A stretch of DNA of 64,000 nucleotides. Source: Mortierella alpina (taxonomy: Eukaryota; Mortierellomycota; Mortierellomycetes; Mortierellales; Mortierellaceae). Location of the stretch: assembly GCA_029449245.1 (NCBI GenBank), contig JANATF010000002.1:3286001-3350000 (forward strand). Reading direction: 5' to 3'. This document shows positions 45,975-58,321 of this stretch, in pieces; position 1 is the first letter of the stretch; each line of letters opens with the position of its first letter. The notes under the pieces are model-generated. The model worked only from the letters and a program-made list of their open reading frames with translations. It searched no databases and was not told the origin of the DNA. Made by a program: the position numbers and the translations under genes.

Positions 45975-48900
45975 ATGGACTCTTATCCGCCCGAGTTTGT
46001 CATTCATCTGCAGCCAACGCTCATCGTAACTGGGCTCGACGACGCGTCGCAGCATGCTGCCGCTCGACAGCAGAGCCTTGGCGACAGCCCGCCGCCACAG
46101 CCACCAAGACCGGGGACGCAGGGCGCACCGCACCAGACCTCGGGACCCGAAGCCCAGAGAGCTGCTCTCTTTCAAGCGATGCTGTCGCATAACAACGTAT
46201 CGTACTGGGACAACACAAAAGGGCTGGCAGGATCCCTCTTTTACGTGATTCCAGAACATCGAAGCTATGTCCTCCCACCCACGAGGAAGTTCCTGCAGCA
46301 AACAGGCCAACAGCACCTTCTCCCACCATCACTTTCGCCTTCTCATCCCTCATCACCGTTATATCCCGATGGGCTGATAACTCCACACTGGGTGAAGAGA
46401 CATCGGGAACAAATTCCTTCAGTTTTCATTGCAGTTGTGGACCTCTGGGACCGCGATTCAACTGTCAGCAGCGGAGACAGCCAGCGAGGATTCTCGGATA
46501 AAGGGCCCTTAGGCGTCGTTGACCCTATGGAACGTGAACACGATACTATTTTGGCGCAGGAGCTTCTCGAACGCCGGTACGGATTTTACTCGATTTTGAA
46601 ACTTGAGAGACACGGAGCAGCAGACTAAACTCGCCAGCTTCTTCCATCAATAGGAAAGCAGCACAGGATAGAGGAGTCAAGTTTGCTGCCGTTGTCATCT
46701 TGCAGCGAGCACATATGGGTATGTCAACAGTTCACATTCCAAAATCCACAATCCACAATCCTGTGCCTCTTATATAACGGGTACAGCATGGCTATAGAAC
46801 TAACTCCAAACCATGTGTACAGAGGACCCGTCCATCGAGGATCGACTAAATTTCGTACGCAAATCGGCGGGTTTGGATATCAAAAACTCGTTTTATGTTC
46901 TTCCGCCAAGCAACAGCCAGGCGATCTCAGAATTTGCTGTCAAGTAAGTGGACCGGGCTGCTACAAGGCAACTGTTACCTTTAGCGAGCCTGGACCTTGA
47001 CTCACTCGAACGACCTGAATAGTTTGCAGAGGTCTCAGTACGAGGGTTCGATGAACTACTACAAGGAACAAGTGAAGCGGCACAAAAAGAAAAAATCAAA
47101 TCTACCAGCAACGACGGCGAGTGTGCGACCCATACAGCAACAGACCAACGGGAACCCGCAGCAGCAACAGCTGAATCAGCAACAAGGTCTCTCTGTTCAA
47201 GGGTGGATGTTGCGCTACGAATTCAAGATGGGCATGTTCTCAGAGTGCAAGCAGGATATTGACAACGCTGTCAAACACTACGAATCTGCGTACGGCTTGT
47301 TGGTCGACATGTTTGCAGTCACGTCCACGATCACTCCGGGAGCGTCTGGTCTGCAGGCTCGCACAAAGCGTTGGGCAGAGGCCAAAGTATTGGCAGACTG
47401 TCTCTGTCTCAAGGTACGAAGACAATCATCATCCTGACCTTGGCTGGATGTAGCTCTATAAGGCTATACGATGAATCTTCTTGTTGTAACCACCGCGTTC
47501 CTCGTCGTTTATAGATCTGCAAATTCCACTTGTACCTGGACGCGCCATCAACAGCTCTCTTCCACTTTCGACGACATCTTATTGTCTTCAAGGCATTCTC
47601 AGAAATCTGGCGCATGGGCGATGATTCATTCGAGTACTGGGCATGGCTTGGCAAGCAATACAGAGTCTTTGGCGATCTCATTGAGGTCAGTACAAAGTTA
47701 GGCTTCAAGCTCCCGGCTCCATCCCCTGGAAGTGTGGTATATGGCTCATTTGCAGGCATGACAGAGGGATCCAAAGACCTTAACAAGTTCTCGGGCATTG
47801 GACTCGGCAGCGGTACAGCAGGCTTCGGCATCGGCCCCGGCGGTGACGCCTTTATGTACGGAGGCAATGTAGGGGGTGGCCGTGGCGGAGGAACGCATGG
47901 TCCTGGCGCAGGTGTCAATCCTATGCTAGTACTCCAGCATGCTGGATTCTTCTATCATCTGGCTGCGAACTGCAGCGTGCAAAGGCGGCTTCGGTTTGAG
48001 ATGGCGGATGAGGCAAGTAAACGCGGCCCGCTATCGTCCACATTTTATTGCTGCGAGAAGTTGGAGCTAACCTTTGAATTCATTTTTACCTTTAGACATA
48101 TCCGGACTCAACAGTGGCTCCTGTCCCGAGTACCACCAAACCTCACCCTCCAACACTTCAGTCGATGAACGCAGAACGCACTATTGATCATCTAGCTCTG
48201 ACAATCGAGTTACTGACCAAGAGCTACGAACAATTCAAGAGATATAAGGCTGGACGGATGACACTATTTTTGGCTTCGGAGATTGCAGGAACCTACTACA
48301 CCGCTGGGAAGTTTGAGATGGCTCTAAAGTAATGTTCAGGATATCAATGGATGCTCGCTTGCTATGAAGAACCACGCTTCAATGCTTTACGCCGGCTTTA
48401 CTCATCCTCGCCTAATAATTTCGTCAAACTGTACGATGGTCTAGATTCTTTGAACGGATTGGCAAAACATACCGGAAAGAAAAATGGAATCTGATCTTGA
48501 CGTCCATTCTCAAGTGGTCGGTTCAATGCGCGAAGGAGCTTGGATATTGGGAGAATGTGCTCGAATATCTCATAGAGATGATGAGTCCAGGTAATTTACT
48601 ATGGCTCTTACCAAAATCCTGAAGGCCTGCCTTGTTCTAAAGCCATTTTGCACATAGATATGCCCTCAACGGACCCGAAGAGACTAAGTGTCTTCGATGA
48701 ACTTGTCAGTATCCTCCACACCGAGATTCATCCTGCCAACACTGTCGTGCACAAGCCACTGGTTCTGCCCATGCCAGAGATCAACTCGTTTGGTATGACC
48801 TCATCTCCCCTTTCCGTCATGCTGTTGACATAGTAGACACACGACAGGACACAACGCAACTGACCTTGCATTGTCATTTCGTACATCTGTTTTTAGTGAC

Positions 48901-51513
48901 CTGCGCGGTTCAATTTGAGAAGAAACAGGCTTTTGTCTCCTCCGCAAGTAAATTTCAAGTTCAAATCTCAACACCTGGTGGTCAAGGCGCTTTGCCTAAG
49001 AACTTCAGGATCTCCTACGTCTATGTCGAGTTTTCGGATGCGACACTAAACCATCGTTTCGAGGATCCTCGGCCATATACCCAAGACAATGCCCTTCAGG
49101 ACAGCATTTCAGAAGTCCGGGTCAAGGATCGTACAGGACAAAGTTTGGAGTGGATTGATGGCACGAACTGCGCTCTGGAGCACTCTGCAGTGGACTGCAG
49201 CAATGAGGAAGGCGCACCGCAGACCGTATGGAAGAAGACAGCTCATCTTGATATTCGACCATTCGAGACCAAGGTCATTGAAGGGGTCATAGTTCCGGAG
49301 GAGGAGCAGATAATCAAGGTAACTTGTTCACTAGACTCTGTACCATTCCTTTGAAACCATAGTAGCGATGGAATTGATCCGTACTAACTATACGGCACCG
49401 CGTTCTATATGTAGGCTGTAAAGGTGACCCTCGGTATTGTAACAGAACACTGGAATGTAGCCCTTGAGTTCCCAACGCTCACTCCCGCCCAAGGACTTGA
49501 TCAGACGGGGTCTCAGCAACCTGCAATTGCTTCTCAAGGAGAGCTTCCGAGGAGGAGGTGGCTAGATGTCACTGAATCTTCAGGAGAGCAACCACCTAAA
49601 CTCCGCTTCCGCAACTTGGACAGAGGAGCGAGCCGAACTCCAGCAATTCAGTGAGTCTTTGGAACATATGTTGATTGCTCATCTTGATACTGGTCCAGCT
49701 GTCTCGTATTAACTCTGGCTAACCATTTTCATTTCTAGGATTGTTCCAAGGGAGTCTAAGGTCGAAATTCGGACACTCTTCAAGTCTCCAGCCTTCTTGG
49801 ACGAGTACTTTCCTATCAAAATCAAAGTTCGGAATGGGGAGAGATGCCCAGTTGCCATGGAGATGGACGTGGAACTTCAGCCCATCGACCCTAGCATCGA
49901 CTCTCTGGATTGTATTGTCCTGGATCCTCATGCTACTGCAGAATCACTTTCCGCAGGCAATTTCCAGCCTGCTCAGGCGCAGCGTGGTATCCGCCTTACC
50001 AAAACAACGAAGGATCTCATTGCCATGGACAGCGAGAGTGATCAAGAGGACATACCCGTTGGCGAGTGGGCGGAGCAAACAGTTTACATCAAGGCGCTCG
50101 AGATTCCCACACCGAGGACAATTGTGTGCAAGGTCCGCTACGAAATATCACTCGAGCAAGATCAAACAAAGAAGTCGTGGACAGAAAAGCAGCACTCGTT
50201 CCGAGTTCTTTTCATCCCTCCATTTGATGCCCAGGTCGACTATGCGCTTCAGCCGACCAGGATCTCGACCAAGGCCGGCTCTCTGAATGGCATTGAGCAA
50301 AAGATTGAGCTGGCACCCATCTTGGAACCAAACCACATGGACGAGGAAAACGGAACTGTCTTGATCCCAGCGTTGACACATCAAGAGGTGTATCTCCTGT
50401 CTACTCGGGTTAACAACGAAGGACCCTGGCCCGTTCAAGTCAAAGATGTCAAACTCGTAATTGGCTCTGCTGCTGAGGCGCTCCTGGGAACTATCGCAGC
50501 AATAGGCTCTGACAGCTCATCAGTGGCAGGATTGTCCAGAAGTCATAGCATCAGCCGTGCCAAGGAGAAGAAAAGAACTCTGCAGGAGGCTGGTGTGCAT
50601 GTAGATCTGATCGAGCAAGGACTGTCGAATATGACATTCGAGGGCCAGGATCACCAAGTAGGCGAAGGGGATCTATGCGGAGCGGTGCAACAGTGGCGTT
50701 CGGGAAATCTTCAAACTTTCAATTACCTTGTCAGGATCACTGCTGCAGATCTAGAAATGGCGCCAGACCAGATCGAAGTTGGCTTTTTGCGCATCCAGTG
50801 GCGACGGTATGCATGCATGCAACCACTGTATATGTTTTCGCAGTAGGAATGCAATCAAAATGGTTTCTAACCTTTTTGCTTCCCTCCATTTTAGAGCCCA
50901 GGATGATGGGGAAGACAGTATACCATACACAGTGACCAATGTACCCTTACAGCCCTTGACGATGCCAGTTGCAGAAGTCTACATGACTGTCGGTAAGTGT
51001 CAAGCCTGCAGAATGTTTTCAAATCACGGGCTACTCTGTTGCTTGGATACTAGATCTAATCCTCGTACTGCGGCTTACTACTTGTATATCCCAGACTTGC
51101 CAAAGGTTGCCCAGGTCAATAAGCCCTTCACGGTCAGATATATGATCCACAACCCCACAGGAAAACTGCAGGAGCTCGCTATGACAGTGGAGCCGTCAGA
51201 GGCGATGGTGTATGCAGGCACAATGCAGACTACTACCAGGGTGCTTCCGTATTCCAGTCACCCCATCCAAATGAGCTGCTACCCGCTCACCGCGGGACTC
51301 GTCCGCTTGCCTCGCGTCAAACTAGTGAACAAGCGCAAACCGATCAACCGACGCGGTAAACCAGCGACACTGCAGCAGGTCCAGAGCCAAGAGGAGATCG
51401 TGGTGAAGGTCCGGGGTGCGATTCATGTCGCGGGGTCTAGTACGTTGCGGGCTTCTCCACCAGGAGAGGCCATTGTGATTTTTGTGAAGCCTGAGGCAGG
51501 CTCGATAGAATAG
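45975..51513 (+). CDS. TRAPP complex subunit TRAPPC11 (foie gras / gryzun domains)
   Basis: Thirteen exons are inferred: 45975-46576, 46654-46718, 46823-46943, 47023-47413, 47515-48012, 48096-48328, 48445-48590, 48658-48792, 48897-49318, 49415-49650, 49739-50806, 50895-50992 and 51095-51513. They sum to 4,434 nt and 1,477 residues, larger than human TRAPPC11 (1,133). The start YPPEFVIHLQPTLIVTGL, the RKAAQDRGVKFAAVVILQRAHM strand and KRHKKKKSN match the foie gras N-terminal region. TPR-like helices occupy the middle. A beta-rich gryzun C-terminus begins around the VTCAVQFEKKQAFV exon. There is a Gly-rich insertion at ~47800-47910. Intron 5 (48013-48095) appears to use a GC donor (GCAAGT). TRAPPC11 acts in ER-to-Golgi tethering (TRAPP III). 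An (AG) dinucleotide run follows the stop. Confidence 0.92.
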
Positions 51514-51523
51514 AGATAGGAAA

Positions 51524-51541
51524 GAGAGAGAGAGAGAGAGA
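51524..51541. repeat. AG dinucleotide repeat
   Basis: About nine AG units just after the TRAPPC11 stop codon, in its presumed 3' untranslated region. Confidence 0.85.
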
Positions 51542-51709
51542 GTTGTAGAATAGTAAAATGGAGGAATACTGAGAAGTAGGGCAATTCTGCAAAAGAAGCG
51601 CTCGTTCGTTTATGATCTCAAAAGAACTGTCGGCGTTTGGGTTGACGGCCGAAAGTCTGCTATGAAGGGGCTGGGAGGGTACACTGGGAGGCCACCACTG
51701 TATTTAAAC

Positions 51710-53790
51710 TTAAACATCCAGCAACAAGCGCGCAGGGTCCTCAATAACATCCCTCAGTTTAACCAGGAAAGTCACGGCCTCGCGTCCATCGATGATACGG
51801 TGGTCGTAGGTCAAGGCAACATACATCATGGGGCGGATCTCGACCTGGCCGTTGACGGCAACGGGCCTCTCCTTGATGGCGTGCATACCTAGAATGGCGC
51901 TCTGAGGCATATTGATGATTGGGGTTCCCATCATGGATCCGAATACGCCTCCGTTCGAGATGGTAAACGTTCCGCCGCTCAAGTCTTCGATCGCAATCTG
52001 GCCATCGCGGGCTTTGGCACCGTATTGGGCAATGCTTTTCTCCACCTGGACGAACGAGAGACTCTCGGCATTACGGATCACAGGAGTAACGAGTCCTTTC
52101 GGAGTGGCAACGGCGACAGACACATCGACATAATCGTTGTAGATAATCGAGTCACCCTCGATCCGGGCATTGACAGCGGGAACCTCCTTAAGGGCGAAAC
52201 AAGTGGCCTTGACGAAGGCAGACATGAATCCGAGCTTCACGTCGTGCTTTTTAAGAACAGCGTCCTTGTAAGTGGCGCGGAACTTCATCAAGTTGGTCAT
52301 ATCGATTTCATTGAATGTGGTGAGCGATGCAGCGGTTTCCTGAGACTGCTTCAAGCGCTTGGCGATGGTCTGGCGCATGCGGTTCATTTTAACACTGCGC
52401 TCCTCGCGACTAAAAGCCGCGGCGTTTTGTGGGCTCGAAGTCTCGGATGAGGTTGACTTGGCAGGGGCAGGGGTGGATTTGGGTGCTGCAGCCGGTGTCT
52501 CCTTTTTGGGTTCCTCCTTCTGGGGCTGCTGCTGTTTTGGTGCCTCGTCCTTAAGGTGCTCCTTGCTGGTGGGTGCTTCCTTCAGGACCTGTTCCTTCTT
52601 GGGCTCGTCCTTTCTGGCGCCTGCGTTACCTTTTTGTAGCAAGTGTGGTCAAAAAAATGTCTTGTGCGCATAGTCGAAAATCACTCGTAGATTAGCTCTC
52701 TGAGTTTTCAACTAACCTCCACTCGGAGCATCTCCAAGCTCTAACTTGAACAAGTCAGCGCCGACGGCAACAGTATCCTCCTCCTTGGCATACAGCTCGA
52801 GAATGGTTCCAGATTTTGGCGAGTTGACAGCAACGTCAACCTAGCAAAGTGAAGAATGACGAGAAGCACGCAAGGCGTGAGTTCACTGCCCGTCCTCACT
52901 CTCATAGGAGCGCCAAAAGGCGTGTGCACCCACATGAAGAGATATCGTGGATCTCTCTATTGGGCACATCTACTGTAGTAGTAATCTTCCAGCCTTTGGA
53001 GGTAGTTGCTGGTGGGCTCTCGTCTTCAATCTTGATCTTCCCCCCACAAAAGGCGTCGTGCTTTCCATCTGATGTGACCTCGATGAACACGGTCCTTGAA
53101 CTCCAAGCTTGCTCACCTTGTCAGTCTCAATGGTAGCGATCTCCTCGTCCAGGGCGACAAAGTCCCCCACCTCTACATGAGTGGCATCGCCAAGCCGTTA
53201 GAATATTAGTAAGGCCGGCTTCCAACAGAAACTGTCATCGTACAAAGATCCTTCCATTGCTTCTCCGGATACGAATGCTGTTTCTTTCCATACTCTTATT
53301 CCACTGTTTTAGGGAGCCTTCCGAGATGGAGTCGGCCATATGGGGGACCTTGACCACATAATCGGCTAGTGTGGGTAAAAAAAGTCAAATGCGTCATTAT
53401 TAGCGCAGGTAGGATGGATGGCAGACGATCTCATTCGATACTCTCTCCACTCTTTTGCTCGCGCACAACGCACCATAGCATCTGATCTGCGTGCGGTATG
53501 GGGAGCTACATGAATAACGAAAAGGGGGATAGGTGATCAGCTTCGTGAGGCACATCGAGTCAATCCTCATGTCAATTGTCCGAGCCCGTGCGAATATTTC
53601 GCGTCCGTTGGCAAGATGTAAAGACGTATATATACCTCAGACGGTGAGAGGTGGCGGTCGTGGCAGAAAGAGCGTTGATGGACAGATGGCGACGTGTGGC
53701 CTGGGCTGCAGGGGTTGAAAGCGGCTTGAAGGCTCGGCAGAGCGCGATCATGGGACGGGCCATTGGTTTTGAGCGGACGGCGGAGATCAT
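51710..53790 (-). CDS. KGD2: Dihydrolipoyllysine succinyltransferase, E2 of 2-oxoglutarate dehydrogenase
   Basis: Six exons are inferred: 53790-53636, 53505-53474, 53365-53294, 53172-53117, 52840-52717 and 52629-51710. They sum to 1,359 nt and 452 residues. The Arg/Ser/Ala-rich N-terminus is a mitochondrial targeting peptide, with a plausible cleavage region around IRCYA. A single lipoyl domain follows ([13 protein letters not shown], with lipoylated Lys in IETDKV), then a Lys/Glu/Pro/Ala-rich linker. The catalytic domain starts at [13 protein letters not shown] and ends with the [11 protein letters not shown] active-site motif (His and Asp present). No separate E1/E3-binding domain is seen, as usual for eukaryotic KGD2. 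Exon 2 is only 32 nt and encodes the cleavage region. The enzyme acts in the TCA cycle, transferring succinyl to CoA in the mitochondrial matrix. Confidence 0.96.
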
Positions 53791-54714
53791 TATGAAGTGA
53801 GTGGTGACGAGGCGGTGGGGGTGGTGGACGAGGCGGTGGATGTCAGAAGCGGATGTAGACTAGCACCGAGTTCAAGAATAAAGAATCGGGGCGACAATGT
53901 GTTTGGGATCAATGGTCGGAGGCAATGAGGAGAGAACGGCCAACAGGCGAACGAGCAGAGTCAAAAGTCGCAGCGACTGCTATTTGGGTATGCCCACGCC
54001 ATGCTACCTGCTTTTTTGCTCGCCCTGTCGTTCTCCGCGCCCCGCTCCGACCAAGACCACAGAGGAGCATACAGCACGGAAGAGCCTTCATTGCGGAAGA
54101 GCTTTCACCGCACAAGTACTGCAGTGAACATATCAAACGGGCAGGGCTGTTCCGGCAGCTCTGCGCCGCTGTTCCTTTACGTGGTTTGAATAAGGCAAAG
54201 GTCCGAACGCAATCCCACATATCGAGCGCGACCAACTCGACTACCATAACCAACCCTCGATCGTTCTATCTCCAACTACACCACAGGACAAGATGACGGT
54301 GACGGCCCGTAACATGGCATGGTGCGCATTCGCTACATCACCCGACAATCTATCAGGGACAAGGGGGACATGACGCACGCGGAAGAGAGGGGCAAGGGAG
54401 TGCCCAGACCACCACGTCCTTCTTCATCTGCATTATAGCGTGTCTTCCACGCCATTGACATCATCAGAAAACAACAGGTACAGTACAGCCAGGAAGCTCG
54501 GAGAATACATAAAAACGTCCTGTTTACCCTGCCTTCTCTCTCATCCTCTCCTCGCACACCAGCCATTTACCATCATCGCCTTGCACCTGCCACCAGTAGC
54601 CGTCATCCAGGTAAGCATAGCCTCAACTCCGCCTGTACTCCAAGTCTTGATTCAGGGTCCAGCACTGAAGCTTGCAACCTCTCACTCTAGTGTAAAGATC
54701 ATACTGCAACAAAA
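53791..54714. other. Divergent intergenic region between KGD2 and the small unknown protein
   Basis: About 920 bp. Overlapping short frames on both strands (for example 53909-54253 minus and 53925-54296 plus) have no recognisable motif and mutually exclusive coding sense. The region probably holds both promoters and leaders; an ACATAAAAACG near 54507 is a weak TATA candidate for the small gene. Confidence 0.5.
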
Positions 54715-55192
54715 ATGGCATTAGATATCAAACGCGCAGCCCCATCTCTGCCACTTTCGTTGCCACTATCACCCTCCAGCTCTGCAACAAGCACGCCAGA
54801 ACATGGTCGGCCTAAGAAATCCATTAAGCTATCCCAGGAGCGGCGGCCGTCCCACAGCCAGGCATCCTCGTGTTTAAAGAATAAAGCTCAGTCTGTCAAG
54901 AAGCGGCCATCGCCAGGCTTTATCGATCTTCCAGAGGGTATCCACAGCGTCCAGTTCCTTCCAGGTAAGGCTATCCGTACTCTCTGCATAGGATCCCATA
55001 GTGCGAACGCCCTCCTGCGCATCGTACATGTTGCTAAACACGCATTTTTTCACTGCCTATCGTTTCTTTCGAACTGCAGCTCTGCTAGGAAAAGACATGT
55101 CCTCTGCCAAGGCCGGCTCCTTGCCCAGGACACCCTACCCCCAAGATCAGGAAAATGAAGAGAGAGTTTTGGGTCGATTCTTCAAGTCCTAG
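54715..55192 (+). CDS. Small Ser/Pro-rich protein of unknown function
   Basis: Two exons are inferred: 54715-54964 and 55080-55192, giving 120 residues, in phase, with donor GTAAGG and acceptor TGCAG. Basic and Ser/Pro-rich, with several S/T-P sites (possible proline-directed phosphorylation). The motif GFIDLPEGIHSVQFLPG spans the end of exon 1, and SLPRTPYPQ and a final RVLGRFFKS lie in exon 2. These segments look conserved rather than random, but I cannot place the family. No signal peptide or membrane segment. A weak resemblance to small cell-cycle regulators with short conserved boxes is speculation only. Confidence 0.6.
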
Positions 55193-55740
55193 AGCGCCGT
55201 AATGTGCCACACGGTATAAGTACGACATAAAAATCTCTGCAGCCCACTCCTGTACGCTATAGAAGGGAACGTGCAATTGGTCCGAACGCTGCTTGCGGCC
55301 ATGAGACAGGTGCTGATAGTGTTCTACCAGGGCGCCTCCTCTGTGCCATGAGATGACTGTACTTTGAGTCATGAATTGTTGGGTCTTCAATAGCCTTGCG
55401 ACCCTCCAGCTGAGCCTATGTTTTGTATAATGGTCGCATCGTGTCTCATCGTGGTCAACTACAAGACTCTGTTTCTGCATACACTGGGGAGCTCTTGTCA
55501 AGGTGTGTGTTTAGGGTAGGGTAGGGCAGGTAGGGTGGGGACATGTGTACGTGGCGCTGGTCACCGCGCAGACTGAGTCTGCCACACGTACTGGGTGCAA
55601 TCGATCAAACATTCCGTGACTCAACAACTGTGCGGTTCAGTATTTATCAGCCCGTTATTTTTCATATATCCTGTCTGCCTTTCCTCTCTCTCAGTCTCGT
55701 CCATCCCTCTGTTCCTTTCCACCCTACAGCCAATCACATC
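55193..55740. other. Intergenic region upstream of TRP5
   Basis: Contains a G-rich GGTAGGGTAGGG stretch (~55514-55540) and a possible TATA element (TATTTATC at about 55640) roughly 100 bp before the TRP5 start. No further gene is supported. Confidence 0.45.
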
Positions 55741-58321
55741 ATGTCTGCCCATCTGCGTCAAGTCTTTAGCGATTGCAAGGACCAAAGTAAGGGCCTCGGC
55801 CTGCTGCGTCCGATCTGCAGAAAGGCATGGCTTACCACGCACTCTCCTCTCGAGGCTAATTCTGTCTGTGCCCTGTCTTTGTCCCCATTGCCCACCACTT
55901 AGAGCGTCCTGCCTTCGTGGCGTTCATCACTGCCGGATACCCAGAGCCCAGCGAGACTGTCGACATTATGCTCTCTCTGGAGAAGGGCGGTGCCGACATT
56001 ATCGAGCTCGGAGTACCATTCACCGACCCTCTCGCTGACGGACCTACCATTCAGGAGTCTAGTCAGGTATGTAGTCTATATGCATTCATTCAATGCCTGA
56101 AGACAGCAGCGAGAAAACGTTCTCATACTGTGCGTTCTGGACATATTAGGTTGCTCTTGGACATAACGTCGACATCCCCATGTGCTTGAACATGGTCCGG
56201 GAAGCCAGAGCCAAGGGTCTCAAGGCGCCCGTCATCTTTATGGGATACTTTAACCCTATTCGCTGCTATGGCGAGGAGCGGATCGTCAAGGATTGCCAAG
56301 AGGCTGGCGTCAACGGCTTCATTGTTGTCGAGCTGCCCCCAGAGGAAAGCGCTGTCTTCCGAGGCTACTGTACACAATACGGGTACGTGTCTAGACATGT
56401 GCGATCTGATTGTAGCCTGACCGTTGTCATATCTCATACTGACACAATTGTTTTCTTCTACGTACGTAGCCTCTCGTATGTGCCTTTGATTGCACCCTCC
56501 ACCTCTGACATGCGTATTGGTCATCTGGCACAGGTTGCAGATAGCTTTATCTATGTTGTTTCCAAGCTTGGTGTCACGGGAGCCTCCAGCACTGTCAACG
56601 TCGAGCTTCCCAACCTTGTTTCCCGCATTCGTCGTCACACCAATCTGCCCTTAGCTGTTGGATTCGGTGTTTCGAACCGCGAGCAGTTCCAGGCTGTTGG
56701 TGCACACGCTGATGGTGTAGTCATTGGAAGCAAGATCATTACAGTTCTTCGCGACTCTGGTAAGAGAGCATGCCTTGCGATATGAAACCGACCAACAGCC
56801 CGTCGCCTTTCTTCGTTACTCACGATACTCGTTTCTTTGTACACAACAGCACCAGGAACTCGTGCTGAGGCTGCATACAAATACGCCAAGGACGTGAGCG
56901 ATCGCACTGGAGCACCTGGTATGAGTACACCGGGTCGAATAGAGTGTTTAAAGCACGGATTTCAAAGAGCATGAAGTTCTGAAGAACAAAAGCGATATGT
57001 GTACCAACCGATATTCTTTATACATCCACTCTATCTAGAATATAGCATTGTCCATCCCGAGACCCGCATTCCTGTCACCCCAGGACATGTTCACTTGTTG
57101 GACCCTCGCTTTGGAGAATTCGGTGGCCAGTACGTTCCTGAAGCCTTGGTCGACTGCTTGAGCGAGCTGGAGGCAGCATACGTCGAGGCTAGGAATGACC
57201 CTTCCTTCTGGGAAGAATACAAGTCATTCTACCAGTACATTGGTAGACCCTCCAACCTCACTCTTGCTGACCGTCTGACTGAGAGGACCGGTGGAGCAAG
57301 GATCTGGTTGAAGCGTGAGGATCTGAACCACACTGGATCACACAAGATCAACAATGCCATCGGACAGATCTTGCTCGCAAAGAGGCTTGGAAAGAAGAGA
57401 ATCATTGCCGAGACTGGTGCAGGACAGCACGGAGTCGCCACCGCGACAGTTTGCGCCAAGTTTGGTCTCGAGTGCATTGTCTACATGGGAGCGGATGATG
57501 TCCAGCGTCAGGCTTTGAACGTGTTCAGGATGCGCATCCTGGGTGCCAAGGTCGTCACCGTCTACTCTGGAGCCAGGACTCTCAAGGATGCTATCAACGA
57601 GGCTATGAGAGATTGGGTTACCAATGTCACCACCACTCACTACCTCGTCGGATCCGCAATCGGGCCCCATCCCTTCCCCACCATTGTCCGTGATTTCCAG
57701 TCTGTGATTGGTACTGAGGCTAGGGAACAGATGCTGGAGCAAGCTGGACGTCTGCCTGATGCTATCGTCGCCTGTGTCGGAGGAGGAAGTAATGCCATTG
57801 GTCTTTTCTATCCCTTCATTGAGGACAAGTCTGTGAAGATGATTGGAGCCGAGGCTGCCGGCTCGGGTGTCCACACCGATGAGCACTCTGCAACATTGGC
57901 TGCTGGAACTATTGGTGTCTTCCACGGAACAAGAACTTACTTGCTCCAGGACAACACCACCGGTCAGATCAAGGAAACGCACTCTATCTCTGCAGGCTTG
58001 GATTATCCCGGCGTCGGACCTGAGCACGCTTGGTTGAAGGATTCCGGCAGAGCCAAGTACATCCCTGTGGACGACAGCCAGTGCTTGATTGGTTTCCGCG
58101 CCCTTTGCGAGACCGAGGGTATCATCCCAGCATTAGAGTCCTCGCACGCTCTTTACGCCGCTATTGAGGCAGCCAAGGAGTTGGGACCCGGCAAGGACGT
58201 GCTGGTGACCGTGTCTGGACGTGGAGACAAGGATGTCGAGTCCGTGGCCAAGGCTCTGCCCAAGCTCGGACCCATTATCGGATGGGAGCTTGAGCTGCCC
58301 AAGATCTCTGACAACTTTTAG
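55741..58321 (+). CDS. TRP5: Bifunctional tryptophan synthase (alpha-beta fusion)
   Basis: Six exons are inferred: 55741-55786, 55903-56066, 56150-56382, 56470-56759, 56850-56918 and 57039-58321. They sum to 2,085 nt and 694 residues (yeast Trp5 has 707). The alpha domain keeps the catalytic Glu and Asp ([16 protein letters not shown]) and the GFGVSNREQ loop. The beta domain keeps the PLP lysine ([11 protein letters not shown]), the phosphate-binding [10 protein letters not shown], and [12 protein letters not shown]. It converts indole-3-glycerol phosphate and serine to tryptophan with indole channelling. The fifth intron (56919-57038) falls close to the alpha/beta linker. A polyadenylation-like AATAAA lies at 58338-58343. 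Confidence 0.97.

Noticed and set aside
45561-46316. 251-codon minus-strand frame
   Set aside because: It is antisense to TRAPPC11 exon 1 and crosses PIS1 exon 1 in another frame. A shadow of real exons.
57338-58027. 229-codon minus-strand frame
   Set aside because: Antisense to the highly conserved TRP5 beta domain. It results from codon bias of the real gene.
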